This document shows, piece after piece, positions 63,979 through 64,000 of a stretch of 64,000 nt of DNA. How positions within the stretch are numbered: position 1 is the stretch's first letter; every line of letters starts with the position of its first letter. Location: positions 3,906,001-3,970,000 of the forward strand of contig NC_044029.1 of NCBI RefSeq assembly GCF_900496995.4, written 5' to 3'. The position numbers were made by a program, and so were the translations under genes. The notes beneath the pieces were generated by a model. That model ran no database searches. It worked only from the letters and a program-made list of their open reading frames with translations, and was not told where the DNA came from. This DNA comes from Aquila chrysaetos chrysaetos. Its lineage: Eukaryota > Chordata > Aves > Accipitriformes > Accipitridae.

Positions 63979-64000
63979 GTGAGGGAGACCCTGGGGAGGA

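Larger units (their letters stand above)
62750..64000 (+). promoter_or_regulatory. CpG-island promoter, probably of USP44
   Basis: G+C exceeds 70% with very frequent CpG to the end of the window. An AAGATGGCGGC motif at 63497-63507 fits a YY1 site, which is usually found just downstream of TATA-less transcription starts. Good plus-strand donors are seen at 63175 (cggcag|gtaggt) and 63979 (cgag|gtgagg), as expected for a first exon. In other vertebrates USP44 follows NTN4 on the same strand, so I infer its promoter and 5' non-coding exon. No USP44 protein sequence is present, and a divergent or different gene cannot be excluded. Confidence 0.6.

Overview
This is vertebrate nuclear DNA, most likely from a bird. 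The window holds one clearly recognisable protein-coding gene, split into exons with canonical GT-AG introns. Interspersed repeats are sparse and are of avian type: two CR1 LINE tails, one of them ending in an ATTCTATG-type 3' repeat, and a solo LTR of the ERVL-like kind common in birds. There are no operons, CRISPR arrays, tRNA or rRNA genes that I can see. Most open frames in the window are chance frames in introns and intergenic DNA.

Region 1 to about 27,735 is the 3' part of the netrin-4 gene (NTN4), plus strand. Seven exons (10441-10567, 11883-12071, 18279-18495, 19192-19304, 20485-20553, 22227-22397, 26019-26155) join in frame to 1,023 nt, giving 340 residues and a stop. They encode the second half of laminin-type EGF repeat 1, EGF repeats 2 and 3, a short variable linker and the C-terminal netrin (NTR/C345C) module. 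By comparison with the ten-exon mammalian gene they correspond to exons 4-10. The exons for the signal peptide, the laminin N-terminal domain and the start of EGF1 lie upstream of the window. A 3' UTR of about 1.6 kb ends at an AATAAA at 27712-27717. Netrin-4 is a secreted basement-membrane protein that binds laminin gamma chains and disturbs laminin network assembly.

Region 27.7-62.7 kb is intergenic. It holds an unexplained CpG island at about 32.19-33.27 kb, a smaller CpG-rich block near 36.75-37.04 kb, AT-rich stretches that may be conserved non-coding elements, and a repeat cluster at 50.5-51.9 kb in which an LTR sits inside a CR1 copy. A possible degraded interspersed repeat lies at 57.96-58.75 kb.

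Region 62.75-64.0 kb is a strong CpG island. It is preceded by a 31-bp minisatellite and contains an AAGATGGCGGC (YY1-type) motif and good splice-donor sequences. In other vertebrates the gene downstream of NTN4 on the same strand is USP44, so this island is probably the USP44 promoter and first exon. That is inferred from gene order only, because no USP44 coding sequence is inside the window.

I found no evidence of a novel biological system. The points most worth checking are the orphan CpG island downstream of NTN4 and the nested CR1/LTR insertion.
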